A stretch of 64,000 nt of DNA from Papio anubis (taxonomy: Eukaryota; Chordata; Mammalia; Primates; Cercopithecidae): positions 32,752,290 through 32,816,289 of the forward strand of contig NC_044980.1 of NCBI RefSeq assembly GCF_008728515.1. Reading direction: 5' to 3'. The first letter of the stretch is position 1; every line of letters begins with the position of its first letter. Below are positions 12,242 through 24,625 of this stretch, piece after piece. The position numbers and the translations under genes are program-made. Under the pieces are notes generated by a model. That model did no database searches and was not told where the DNA came from. It worked only from the letters and a program-made list of their open reading frames with translations.

Positions 12242-13904
12242 CAGATTCCAAAATTGTATGGACCCATCTCTCTGCTCTTGTCTCCTGCCCCCATCTTTGT
12301 CCTTGTGGGCTTGTGCCAGTTGTAGTATTTTATCCCTTCTGCCTATTTAGTGGAGTTTTGGGAACAAAGGAAAATGTATATGTTCAATCCATAGCTTGTG
12401 TAGTTTCACCTAATAACAGATCATGAAGGTTATGAGTGATTCCAAAGGCTGGCCTGGTAGGTGTTAACCACTCTCTCATTATCCCCCCATTCTTTGCGAT
12501 GCATAATTGGTGAATTCCTGACACACAGCTCTTCTAAGGAACTTCAACCCATGTCCACTCCCAATAGACTCACCTGGAACTCCTTCAGGGAGTTGAAAGG
12601 GAGGCTTAAAAATGTTCTCTTACAATTTTTAATCTTCCATGAGATTGTTTCCCTAAATGGGCCCAAACTTACAGCATTTTTATGACTTCACATTACATCA
12701 CATTTTCTCTTTTAGATGTCATGTTTGCTTTGATTAGAGGTACGTATTTTGTTATACAGAGTTCTGAGATATTTATGAAGAGCCTAGTCCTGAAATATAT
12801 CCAGGCAGCTGGGGCAAGGCCTGCCAGGAGTAAGCATGGTCTCTGCTCAGGCCCATGTGGCTGGAGAAGGCCACTGCTGCCTTGATCCAATCTGCCATGA
12901 TTCTAATGATGAATTTCGGCAAGTTCATGGCTAGACTAGGCATGCAAATCTTGCTCATAGCAGTGAATATTAGTTTGGTAACTATTTATTGGGTGACAAC
13001 AGAGAAACATCCTAACAAAGGGGAAACTGTTAAGTAAATATGATCAATCGACTTGATGGAATATTACTGTAAAGAAAGGATTAACTTTGGTCCTGGTTCA
13101 GAATACTTGGAGAGAAAAATGACCTTGAAGTATGGTTTCCTTGGACACTATAGAGTTAAGGTAAATGCAAAAGATGATGACTGTCTTGTCTACTAGGAAA
13201 TTCCTGACTGTAGGACTGTTCCCTACTGGAGGCCTGTGAGTTGGCATGTGGCCTTGGGCATGTGTGACCAAAATAGTTTAAAATATTGGCAGGAAACTGA
13301 GGCTGAGGCTTCTTTGTGTCAAGGTGACCTGTGTGCACCTTGGCTCTCATTTCTTGCTACCCATACATACCACGCTTGACAGACAAGGAAGCAAATGAAG
13401 TTGTACTCTTGGATAGTTGCTGAAATTGTATCCTTCGGTAGCAACCTCCTGCAGAGATGAGGCTGTTGTGCCTAATATAATTCCTGCTTGTATCCTTCTA
13501 CACAGCTAAGTGAATTTGGTGTTAGAGTCAAGCCTATTGTGCCTCACATGTCTGACTGCCAATAGACCGCCAATTTGACACAGCATTAGAGTGGATCATG
13601 GCTGTGCTGGTGCAACTATGCAGCTATGAATAATGAGAATTACAAACTGTATAGCAACCTACAGATAGCTGGGGGCATTATGTTGGGCAAAATACTGCAT
13701 TCCCGTGTGTGTAATAATTACAACCATCGAAACATACATGCATGGGAACAAGTCACTTTATAAAAATGTTAGTAGTTGTGATGTTAGTGTATCAGACCAT
13801 CTTGGCTCCCCTGTCTCCCAGCTCGTGGCCCTAGGATCTGTACCAGCTGAGGTGGCAACCAATTTTCTGAAAGCACAACCCAGTGGCCTTCACCTCATGC
13901 CATT

Positions 13905-14264
13905 TGTATTAGCCTGGTTTCACACTGCTATAAAGACATACCTGAGACTGGGTAATTTATAAAGAAAAGAGGTTTAATTGACTCAGAGTTCCACAGGGCT
14001 GGGGAGGCCTCAGGAAACTTACAATCATAGTGGAAGGGAAGAGGCACGTCTTACACGGCAGCAGGTGAGAGAGAGTGGTGAGTGAAGTGGGAAGAGCCCC
14101 TTATAAAACCATCAGATCTTGTGAGAAATCACTGACTATCACAAGAACAGCATAGGGGAACTGCCCCCATGATGCACTCACCTGCCTCTGGGTCTCTCCT
14201 TTAACACGTGAGAATTACAATCTGAGATGAGATTTGGGTGGGGACACAGAGCCAAACCATATCA
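13905..14264 (-). mobile_element. THE1/MST-type MaLR solo LTR, antisense
   Basis: Runs from TGTATTAGCC to CCATATCA. Internal blocks include ACTGGGTAATTTATAAAG, GGGGAGGCCTCAGGAAAC and GATTTGGGTGGGGACACAG. The flanks CCATT and CCATG are a near-match 5-bp target duplication. No internal retroviral sequence is attached. Confidence 0.9.
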
Positions 14265-14769
14265 CCATGCCTCATACCTCCCTGCTTCTGATTGGGCTTT
14301 CTTGTTGCCAATGAGACATGAGACACAATGGGACTTGCTCAGTGCCCATATCTGGACAATTCAGAAGTATGGAGATATTAGCCCTCTAAAGGGAGACTCC
14401 ACCAAAGGGAGACAGGAGTCAGTGGATAACTCTTCTCCTTTCCTACTCGTCCCTCCCTTCCTGGATAAACTGCCATAACACGCAGTAGTTCACACAGTTT
14501 TTAGAAGCCTTCCTGTGAGAATCAGCAATCAGTTGCTCCTGACACCAAGCGATGGTCAGTTAGGTAAGATAATCAGTCTAGTAACACACCACTTCATTTT
14601 TGACTCCCCTTCTCTGCCTCCTTTCTCTTTTCTGTCACCCCTGCTTCCCTGGCATTGAATTTTCGAATAAAGTTAAATTTTTTCTCGAGACTTTATTTGA
14701 TAGAAAATCCAGGATAAGACAAGTCAGAATGATGGCAGAATCTGTCCATGGGATAATTTTCTTTATTTT

Positions 14770-15064
14770 GTTTTTCTGAGATGGAGTCTTGCTCTGTCAC
14801 CCAGGCTGGAGTGCAGTGGTGCAATCTCGGCTCACTGTGCCCTCTGCATCTTAGGTTCAAGTGATCCTCCTGCCTCAGACTCCCAAGTAGCTGGGATTAC
14901 AGGCATGTACCACCACATCTGGCTAATTTTAAAATTTTTAGTAGAGATGGGGTTTCACAATGTTAGCCAGGCTGGTCTCAAATCAAACTCCTGACCTCAG
15001 GTGATCCACCTGCCTCGGCCTCCCAAAGTGCTAGGAGTACAGGCATGAGTCACCATGCCTGGCC
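14770..15064 (-). mobile_element. Alu, antisense
   Basis: Reads TGAGATGGAGTCTTGCTCTG through TGGGATTACAGGCATG to ACCATGCCTGGCC. A similar AATTTTCTTTATTTT / AATTTTATTTTC stretch flanks it as a probable degraded target duplication. Confidence 0.94.
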
Positions 15065-15634
15065 AGAATTTTATTTTCAATATTGCTGATAGAGTGTTAT
15101 TTATGCAATAAACAAACTTAGGGAGAATAATACCTCTTTCCTTCATTTACGGTTTATTTTGTTCCATCAAACAGGCTGGCCATCTGGCAAACTGATCTGT
15201 GGACTGACAAGAGGCCTGAAACTCACTAAGTCTGACTATGTCTAAAGCTTTAGGACAGATGCCAACTCCTCTTTGCTCTAGGAAAAGCCAGAGCATCCAA
15301 GGTGCTGGGTATAAAACAGCTGTTTCTTAGGCTGTATGTCTCTGGAATAGCTTTAATATTTGATCTTTTCTCTTTTGAAAGTATTTGATCTTTTCCCTTC
15401 TGAACTCAAGACCCACAGCAGCCATGGGTCAACTTTTAGCAGACTTAGAGGTATTCAGTGGCAGAAATATGAAAACCAAAGTATATAGAAACATACTATA
15501 AATCAATGAACACATTGAATATTTACAATGAATATAGATTATTTTTGTAATCAAAAGAAAATACATGTTATTTTATTTTTATTTTTTTGCTCAAGTATAG
15601 TGGCAAGAAACCATTTTTTTAAAAAGCTAAAGTA

Positions 15635-16673
15635 GACTGAGGTTCCAAGATGGTCGAACAAGAACACCTCCGGTCTGCAGTTCCCAGCGAGATCAACACA
15701 GAAGACAAGTGATTTCTGCATTTCCAACTGAGGTACCTGGTTCACCTCACTGGGACTGGTTGGACAGTGGGTGCAGCTGTCCCTGCACCATGGAGGGCGA
15801 GCCAAAGCAGGGCGGGGCATTGCCTCACCTGGGAAGTGCAAGGGGTTCCCTATCCTAGCCAAGGGAAGCCATGACAGACTGTACCTGGATAAATGGAATA
15901 CTCCCACCCAAATACTGCACTTTTCGAAGGTCTCAGCAACTGGCAGACAAGTATAATCTCTCCTGTGCCTGGTTTGGCAGGTCCCAAGCCCATGGAGCCT
16001 TGCTCACTGCTAGCACAGCAGTCTGAGATTGAACGGCAAGGTGACAACCTGGCTGGGGGAGGGGTATCTGCCATTGCTGAGGCTTGAGTAGGTAAACAAA
16101 GTGGCTGGGAAGCTCGAACTGGGTAGAGCACACCTCAGCTCAGCAAGGCCAACGGCCTCTGTAGACTCCACCTCTGTGGGCAGGGCATAGCTGAACAAAA
16201 GGCAGCAGAAACTTCTGCAGACTTAAACGTCCCTGTCTGACAGCTCTGAAGAGAGCAGTGGTTTTCCCAGCATGGCGTTTGAGCTCTGAGAATGGACAGA
16301 CTGCCTCCTCAAGTGGGTCCCTGATCCCTGTATAGTCTAATTGGAAGACACCACCTAGTAGAGGCCGACAGACACCTCATATAGGCAGCTGACCCTCTGG
16401 GACGAAGCTTCCAGGGGAAGGATCAGGCAGCAACATTTGCTGTTCTGCAATATTTGCTGTTCTGCAGCCTCCGCTGGTGATACCCAGGCAAACAAGGTCT
16501 GGAGTGGACCTCCAGCAAACTCCAACAGCCCTGCAGCTGAGGGACCTGACTGTTAGAAGGAAAACTAACAAACAGAAAGGAATAGCATCAACATCAACAA
16601 AAAAGACATCTACACCAAAACCTAATCTGTAGGTCACCAACATCAAAGACCAAAAGTAGATAAAACCACAAAG
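15635..16673 (+). promoter_or_regulatory. L1 5' UTR with sense and possible antisense promoter
   Basis: The region upstream of ORF1 keeps the near-5' CCAAGATGG motif and the characteristic 5' UTR blocks (GGTGATTTCTGCATTTCC-like text at about 15708-15724, GCATTGCCTCACCTGGGAAG at 15818-15837). In primate L1 the 5' UTR drives sense transcription, and a promoter roughly 400-600 bp in drives antisense transcription. Here the antisense direction is the ADAMTS12 coding direction, facing exons 23 and 24. Activity is inferred, not seen. Confidence 0.6.
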
Positions 16674-17700
16674 ATGGGGAGAAACCAGAGCAGAAAAGCT
16701 GAAAATTCTAAAAACCAGAGTGCCTCTTCTCCTCCAAAGGATCACAGCTCCTCACCAGCAACGGAACAGAGCTTGATGGAGAATGATTTTGACAAGTTGA
16801 CAGAAGTAGGCTTCAGAAGGTCGGTAATAACAAACTTCTCTGAACTAAAGGAGCATGTTCTAACCCATCACAAGGAAGATAAAAACCTTGGAAAAAAGGT
16901 TATATGAATGGCTAACTAGAATAAACAGTGAAGAGAAGACCTTAAAAGACCTGATGGAGCTGAAAACTATGGCATGAGAACTTTGTGATGCATGCACAAG
17001 CTTCAGTAGCTGATTCAATCAAGTGGAAGAAACAGTATCAGTGTTTGAAGATCAAATTAATGAAATAAAGTGAGAAGACAAGTTTAGAAAAAACAGAGTA
17101 AAAAGGAACAAACAAAGCCTCCAAGAAATATGGGACTATGTGAAAAGACCAGATCTACGTTTGATTAGTGTACCTGAAAGTGATGGAGAGAATGGAACCA
17201 AGTTGGAAAACACTCCTCAAGATATTATTCAGGAGACCTTCCCTAACCTAGCAAGGCAGGCTAACATTCAAATTCAGGAAATACAGAGAACACCACAAAG
17301 GTACTCCTTGAGAATAGCAACCCCAAGACACATAATTATCAGATTCACCAAGGCTGAAATGAAGGAAAAAATGTTAAGGGCAGATAGAGAGAAAGGCTGG
17401 GTTACCCACAAAGCGAAGTTCATCAGACTAACAGTGGATCTCTCGGCAGAAACCCTACAAGACAGAAGAGAGTGGGGGCCAATATTCAACATTCTTAAAG
17501 AAAAGAATTTTAAACCCAGAATTTCATATCCAGCCAAACTAAGCTTCATAAGTGAAGGAGAAATAAAATGCTTTACAGATAAGCAAATGCTGAGAGATTT
17601 TGTCACCACCAGGCCTGCCTTACAAGAGCTCCTGAAGGAAGCACTAAACATGGAAAGGAACAACTGGTACCAGCCACTGCAAAAACATGCCAAATTGTAA
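16674..17700 (+). pseudogene. L1 ORF1 (ORF1p), frameshifted remnant
   Basis: ATG at 16674 opens 78 codons (MGRNQSRKAENSKNQS start) that stop at 16907. The frame resumes with a net shift, and a second open block at 17140-17700 codes for the RRM and C-terminal domain (residues such as RPALQELLKEALNMERNN near the end). The coiled-coil region between them has several stops. ORF1p is the RNA-binding trimeric chaperone of the L1 RNP; this copy cannot make it intact. Confidence 0.93.
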
Positions 17701-17763
17701 AGACCATCGATGCTATGAAGAAACTGCATCAATTAATGGGCAAAATAACCAGCTAACATCATA

Positions 17764-20700
17764 ATGACAGGATCAAATTCACACATAACAATACTAACCT
17801 TAAATGTAAATAGGCTAAATGCCCCAATTAAAAGACACAGACTGGCAAATTGGATAAAGAGTCAAGACCCATCAGTGTGCTGTATTCAGGAGACTCATCT
17901 CACATGCAGAAATACACATAGGCTCAAAGTGAAGGGATGGAGGAAGATCTACCAAGCAAATGGAAAGCAAAAAAAAAGCAGGGTTTGCAATCCTAGTCTC
18001 TAATAAAACAGACTTTAAACCAACAAAGATCAAAAGAGACAAAGAAAGCCATGACATAATGGTAAAGGGATCAATTCAACAAGAAGAGCTAACTATCCTA
18101 AATATATATTCACCCAATACTGGAGCACCCAGATTCATAAAGCAAGTCTGTAAAGACCTACAAAGAGTCTTAGACTCCCACACAATAATAATGGGAGATT
18201 TAACTTCCCACTGTCAATATTAGATCAACAAGACAGAAGGTTAACAAGGGTCTCCAGGACTTGTTCTCAGCTCTGCACCAAGCAGACCTATTTGACATCT
18301 ACAGAACTCTCCACCCCAAATGAACAGAAGATACATTCTTCGCACACCGCCTCACATTTATTCTAAAATTGACCACATAATTGGAAGGAAAGCACTCCTT
18401 AGCAAATGTAGAAGAACAGAAATCACAACAAACTGACTCTCAGACCACAGTGCAATCAAATTAGAACTCAGAATTAAGAAACTCACTCAAAACTGTACAA
18501 CCACATGGAAACTGAACAACCTGCTCTTGAATGACTACTGGGTAAATAACAAAATGAAGGCAGAGATAAAGATGTTCTTTGAAACCAAAGAAAAGAAAGA
18601 TACAACATACCAGAATCTCTGGGCCACATTTAAAGCAGTGTGTAGAGGGAAATTTATAGCACTAAATGCCCACAAGAGAAAGCAGGAAAGATCTAAAATC
18701 GACATCCTAACATCACAATTAAAAGAACTAGAGAAGCAAGAGGAAACAAATTCAAAAGCTAGCAGCAGGCAAGAAAACAACTAAGGTCAGATCAGAACGG
18801 AAGGAGACAGAGACACAAAAAACCCTTCAAAAAATCAATGAATCCAAGAGCTGGTTTTTTGAAAAGATCAACAAAATTGATAGACTGCTAGCAAGACTAA
18901 TAAAGAAGAAAAGAGAGAAGAATAAAATAGATGCAATAAAAAATGATACAGGGGATATCACCACCGATCCCACAGAAATACAAACTACCATCAGAGAATA
19001 CTATAAATAACTCTATGCAAATAAACTAGAAAACCTAGAAGAAATGGATCAATTCCTGGACACATACACCCTACCAAGGCTAAACCAAGAAGAAGTTGAA
19101 TCTCTCAATAGACCAATTACAGACTCTGAAATTGAGGCAATAATTAAGAGCATACCAACCAAAAAAGTCCAGGACCAGACGGATTCACAGCTGAACTCTA
19201 CCAGAGGTACAAAGAGGAGCTGGTACCATTTATTCTGAAACTATTCTAATCAATAGAAAAAGAGGGATTCCTCCCTAACTTATTTTATGAGGCCAGCATC
19301 ATCCTGATACCAAAGCCTGGCACAGACACAACAAAAAAAGAAAATTTTAGACCAATATCCCTGATGAACATCGATGCAAAAATCCTCAGTAAAACACTGG
19401 CAAACCGAATCAAGGAGCACATCAAAAAGCTTATCCACCATGATCAAGTGGGCTTCATCCTTGGGATGCAAGACTGGTTCAACATATTCAAATCAATAAA
19501 TGTAATCTATCACATAAACAGAACCAATGACAAAAACCACATGATTATCTCAATAGACGCAGAAAAGGCCTTTGACAAAATTCAACAGCTCTTCATGCTA
19601 AAAGCTCTCAATAAATTCAGTATTGATGGAATGTATCTGAAAATAATAAGAGCTATTTATGACAAACCCACAGCCAATATCATACTGAATGGGCAAAAAC
19701 TGGAAGCATTCCCTTTGAAAACAGGCACAAGACAAGTATGCCCTCTCTCACCACTTCTATTCAACATAGTGTTGCAAATTTTGGCCAGGGCAATCAGGCA
19801 AGAGAAAGAAATCAAGGGTATTCAATTAGGAAAAGAGGAAGTCAAATTGTCCCTGTTTGCAGATGACATAATTGTATATTTAGAAAACCCTATTGTCTCA
19901 GCCCAAAATTTCCTTAAGCTGATAAGCAACTTCAGCAAAGTCTCAGGATACAAAATCAATATGCAAAAATCACAAGCATTCCTGTACACCAATAACAGAC
20001 AAACAGAGCCAAATCATGAGTGAACTCCCATTCACAATTGCTACAAAGAGAATAAAATACCTAGGAATCCAACTTATGAGGGATGTGAAGGACCTCTTCA
20101 AGGAGAACTACAAACCACTACTCAACGAAATAAAAGAGGACACAAACAAACGGAAGAACATTCCATGCTCATGGATAGGAAGAATCAATATCGTGAAAAT
20201 GGCCATACTGCCCAAGGTAATTTATAGATTTAATGCCATCCGCATCAAGCTACTAATGACTTTCTTCACAGAATTGGAAAATACTACTTTAAAGTTCATA
20301 TGGAACCAAAAAAGAGCCCGCATTGCCAAGACAATCATAAGCAAAAAGAAGAAAGCTGGAGGCATCAGGCTACCTGACTTTAAATTATACTACAAGTCTA
20401 CAGTAACCAAAACAGCACGGTACTGGTACCAAAATAGATATATAGACCAATAGAACAGAAAAGAGGCCTCAGATACAACATCACACATCTACAGTCATCT
20501 GATATTTGACAAACCCCACAAAAACAAGCAATGGGGAAAGGATTCCCTACGTAATAAATGGTGGTGGGAAAACTGGCTAGTCTTATGTAGAAAGCCGAAA
20601 CTGGATCCCTTCCTTACACCTTATACAAAAATTAATTCAAGATGGATTAAAGACTTAAATGTTAGACCTAAAACCATAAAAACCATAGAAGAAAATCTAG

Positions 20701-21584
20701 GCAATACCATTTAGGACATAGGCGTGGGCAAAGACTTCATGACTAAAACACCAAAAGCAATGGCAACAAAAGTCGAAATATACAAATGGGATCCAATTAA
20801 ACTAAGGAGTTTCTGCACGGCAAAAGAAACTACCATCAGAGTGAACAGGCAACCTCCAGAATAGGAGAAAATTTTGACAATCTACCCATATGACAAAGGG
20901 CTAATATCTAGAATCTGCAAAAAACATAAACAAATTTACAAGAAAACAAATAAACTACTCCATCAAAAAGTGGGCAAAGGATATGAACAGACAGTTCTCA
21001 AAAGAAGATATTTATGTAAAACAGACACATGAAAAAATGCTCATCATCACTGGTCATCAGAGAAATGCAAATCAAAACCACAAGGAGATACCATCTCATG
21101 CCAGTTAGAATGGCGATCATTAAAAAGTCAAGAAACAACAGATGCTGGAGAGGATGTGGAGAAATAGGAATGCTTTTACACTGTTGATGGGAGTGTAAAT
21201 TAGTTCAACCATTGTGGAAGACAGCGTGGTGATTCATCAAGGATCTAGAACTAGAAATACCATTTGACCCAGCCATCCCATTACTGGGTATATTCCTAAA
21301 GAATTATAAATCATGCTACTATAAGGACACATGCATATGTATGTTTATTGCAGCACTATTCACAATAGCAAAGACTTGGAACCAACCCAAATGTCCATCA
21401 ATGATAGATTGGACTATGAAAATGTGGCACATATACACCATGGAATACTATGTAGCCACATAAAAAGGATGAGTTCGTGTCCTTTGTGGGGACATGGATG
21501 CAGCTGGAAACTATCATTCTCAGCAAACTATCGCAAGGACAGAAAACCAAGCACCACATGTTCTCACTCATAGGTGGGAACTGA
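17764..21584 (+). pseudogene. L1 ORF2 (endonuclease/reverse transcriptase), broken
   Basis: Begins with MTGSNSHITILTLNVN at 17764 and ends at the TGA 21582-21584, 3821 bp, close to the usual ORF2 length. Recognisable parts are the endonuclease start with LNVN and QETHL, the endonuclease SDHSA motif at about 18440-18455, the reverse-transcriptase core with FADD at about 19857-19868 and the C-terminal region. Stops and frameshifts cut it into at least six open pieces (for example 17764-18003, 17960-18223, 19364-20023, 20016-20453). One premature stop directly precedes the SDH motif. The FADD sequence itself is intact, but the protein is not. Confidence 0.93.
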
Positions 21585-21842
21585 ACAATGAGAACACTTG
21601 GACACAGGGCGGGGAACATCACACACTGGGGCCTGTCAGGGGGTGGGGGGCTGGGAGAGGGATAGCATTAGGAGAAATACCTAACGTAAATGATGAGTTG
21701 ATGGATGCAGCAAACCAACATGGCACATGTAACCTATGTAACAAACCTGCAGGTTGTGCACATGTAACCTAGAACTTAAAGTATTTAAAAAAAAAAAAAA
21801 AAAAAGCTAAAGTAAAAAAAAGTATGTATAAACGAGTCTTAC

Positions 21843-21986
21843 CAGGTCCCAGTTCCCAGTGGCCCAGTGACAGCAGAGGTGCTCATTGCAAGACATGGTG
21901 GATGTGGGTCTTTTTGTCCAGTCACAGAGGCCTCCTGGACAGAACACTTCTCTCTCCTGAACTCCGCCTCCACAGGACCTGGAGCA
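21843..21986 (-). CDS. ADAMTS12: ADAMTS12 exon 22: thrombospondin type-1 repeat 7
   Basis: The 144-bp exon codes for 48 residues, phase 0 at both ends. It starts with CSRSCGGGVQER after a TATCAG acceptor and ends WATGNWDL before the donor GTAAGA. It carries most of TSR7 and the Trp motif (WATGNW) that begins TSR8; tryptophans in WxxW motifs of TSRs are commonly C-mannosylated. CSRSCGG fits the O-fucose motif. At the donor, only about 28 bp of unique intron separate the exon from the target-site duplication of an antisense full-length L1, so the splice context downstream of the donor is poly(T)-rich. Skipping this exon would keep the frame but remove one repeat. Confidence 0.95.
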
Positions 21987-23134
21987 CTGATACACAGCAG
22001 TGACAAGATTAGGTAAAAGTCAGGTGGAGACATGTTTAATGATAAGTGAAGAACTTCGTATTGTCATTTTGTTGTGTACAGTGTTATTAGGAATATTGGT
22101 ATCTGTATTGGAATTTATAGCATTCCTGCAAGTTCCTTACAATGACCACTCACTATTTTTCTTTTAAATGGGGAAACAAGGATTAAAGAGAGGCAGAAAT
22201 ATTGATGAAGCAAATCCTGAAGACATAAGGAGGAGAAAAGTCAGAAGATGCCAAATAGTCTAATGTTAAACAATATGTCAAAAGGAAGGAATTTTTTTTT
22301 AAAAAACCTAAATGAGTGGTCATTCCAGAATGGACATTATTTTATCTGCATTTTGTCTTCTGAAAAAGGTTTTTTAGTAACAAAAATGTAAAATTTAGGT
22401 TTTTTATAATGATTATCTCTGACAGCCCAAAAGGGGGGCACACATTTGCAATACAATTTTGTTTGCCTCCTATTAAAATGAGATTTAGTCTTCCTTTTCC
22501 ACTGCATAAAGTTTTAGAATTAAATTTCTCCATAGTAGGAGTAATAAAATGGATGGATTCACTCAGGACTTAGATGCATTGGCTGTAATACTCATAAAAT
22601 AAATTCAAGATGACAAGTCAGATTTCTAAAGGGGTAGAATTCTGAAACATGTCAGGTTTTTGCTTACTAGAATAATTCTATAAGATACATTATCTCATGT
22701 GCATGAGTTTTTTTAGGAGGAAATAAAATAATTCGCCAAGAATATTTGAAAAGTTCTTTGAGTATTTTGAAAAGCACTTTGAAAAATCTTAGTTTTAGCA
22801 TGGTTACAACAATAACAACAAGATAATTATGGCTGTCTTGCAAACATCATGTCCATCACATCAGGTAGTATGTGTGTGGTAGTATCATAGAAAACAGGGA
22901 AATTATATGCAATTAATCTTTTCTGCTCAATAAAAGAACTAATGTAGCACCTTCACAATATTCCAGCTTTGAGAATCAACATCAACTTTTTCCCACTTAT
23001 TCAATCTGTTTTTAACCCCATCTGAGGAGACAGGGAGAGGAATTCCACATCTGGGGTTCCTGTGCATACCTACCTATGTGTACATAGATTCGGCACCACC
23101 TGGCCAAGTAATTTCCAGGAAAAGGGGGTCAAAA

Positions 23135-23322
23135 AAGTGGTTCTCAAATGTTCCTCAGACCAGCAACTTCAGCATCTTCTGAGCGTTTGTTAGAAATGCA
23201 AAATTTCAGGCCCCACCTCAGATCCCCTGAACTGGCCATTCTGGGGGTAGGACCCATCCATCTGTGCATTGACAAGCCCTCCAGGTTGTCCTGAAGCATG
23301 ATAAAGCTTGACTACCACTGGT
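23135..23322 (+). mobile_element. MER5A-type hAT element
   Basis: Runs AGTGGTTCTCAAATG, GACCAGCAACTTCAGCATC, TTGTTAGAAATGCAAAATTT, GGCCCCACCTCAGATCC and ends TTGACTACCACTGG. It is nearly full length in sense orientation. Confidence 0.85.
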
Positions 23323-24239
23323 ATAGAGATGGTCCCATAGCTAAAATGCATCTGCCATGGAGGGTAGTCGGGGCGGGCCGATATGCTTGCCAGATGGGTT
23401 CATAACATTCCCAGGATGGCAGTCAGCACCACAGGCAGGGAAAGTACCTAAAGATGCCCAATTCCTTAACAGCAGCTCCGGGTACTCAACTGACTTTTAC
23501 ATTTTCTATCTCTACTGCTGCTTAAGAGGGAACTCTACCACCTTTGTGGTTTGCTCAAAACAGGCAATTTAGAAAGAAGGGTGAGAGAAGGGCTTCAGGG
23601 AACAGGCTCCTGATGGGGATCCTGGAAGCTACTGAGGAAACATAAAGAATAGATCTTTTTCATAACCAGAAAGATTTGATTGCTCATCTTTGATCACCTG
23701 CAAATGCCATTTCTCTGACAGGGCAACCTAAGCTCCTCTCTGAATTCCTGGATTCTGGAAGCTGCTGCCTGAACAGGTCCAGGCCAGGGTCAGTACCTAT
23801 GGAGAGTTTGGAGGTCTGGGTTCAGAGCCTGGGAGTAGCAGGCACTTCATGTACTCCAGAAGTAGGCAGGGGAAGGAGGATGAAGAGGGGACAGTGGTGG
23901 CTGCTGCCCCAGAAAACTCTAGGTAGTGGCCCAGAGCCTGAGGAATCAGTGTGGATGCTTGGCCGGTGGGTGGTAAGTAAGTTGGGGCTCAGTCCTCCAC
24001 AGGCTTTGACACTAACTCTGTAGCCTCAGGTTGGGATTCTTTGCCTTCCCTTCACTGGCACATGGTAAGTGCCCCGCAAAGTAGTTATTGACTCATTCTT
24101 TCTCCTTAGTTCACTTTTTGTTCAATGCCCATTGGGCTAAGTTCCACAGCATAGCAGGATCAAAGATGGGCAATCAAAGATAAGCAATCAAATCTTTCTT
24201 GTTGCGAATGCCTTATGTTTGAACTAAAACTCCATTTAT

Positions 24240-24390
24240 TTTCTCATTGTGTGTCTCAGGTAGGTTTCTCAACCTAAGTCTCAATTTCTTCCCCTATAAA
24301 ATAGGATTAAAAATGCCTACCATCCAGGTCATGGAGAGAATTAAACCAAGTATTGCAGGCAAACTGCCTAGCTCCTGGACGCACTCAAAA
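24240..24390 (-). repeat. MIR element, antisense
   Basis: Blocks TCTCAATTTCTTCCCCTATA, AAAATAGGATTAAAAATGCC and GAGAATTAAACCAAG are the usual antisense MIR text. Ends approximate. Confidence 0.65.
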
Positions 24391-24608
24391 TATGCGGCCT
24401 TCCTTTTTTTTATTTTTATTTTTTGGTCTTCTTTCTATCATTTGTGGATGTAGTTGGGAGTATGTTTTAGCTGTTGAGATATTTAAACATTTGTCTGTTG
24501 AAAAATGAGATCATCACACTTCACCAAAGAACCTCACCAAAGTAACCTTCTTTCCATGTGTCAAAGTAAAACTAAGACCCAGCAGAGCCAGGGCCCTCAT
24601 AAAGAGAG

Positions 24609-24625
24609 CACACACACACACACAC
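24609..24625. repeat. CA dinucleotide repeat
   Basis: About eight perfect CA units. Confidence 0.9.

Larger units (their letters stand above)
15635..21800 (+). mobile_element. Full-length L1 (L1PA lineage), inactive
   Basis: The 6.17-kb element is flanked by a perfect 14-bp target-site duplication, AAAAAGCTAAAGTA, at 15621-15634 and 21801-21814. It has a complete 5' UTR starting close to the canonical CCAAGATGG (a YY1-type site), ORF1, a 63-bp spacer, ORF2, a G-rich 3' UTR (GGGGGTGGGGGGCTGGG at about 21640-21657) and a poly(A) tail. Both ORFs are broken by stops and frameshifts. Divergence from young L1 suggests an older primate L1PA subfamily. It is antisense to ADAMTS12 and its 3' end lies about 28 bp from the exon 22 donor. 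Confidence 0.96.
10805..21842 (-). other. ADAMTS12: Intron 22 of ADAMTS12
   Basis: The 11-kb intron is more than half L1 (15635-21800). Other content is a truncated Alu, a tiny poly(A)-tailed insertion, a THE1-type LTR and one Alu dimer. I see no feature in 10805-11950 and 12255-13900 apart from unique sequence; the open frames there have no family resemblance. 14265-14765 and 15065-15620 also look unique. Confidence 0.8.

Noticed and set aside
15635..21800. Retrotransposition-competent L1
   Set aside because: Structure is full length, but ORF1 is frameshifted and ORF2 has several stops, including one just before the endonuclease SDH motif.
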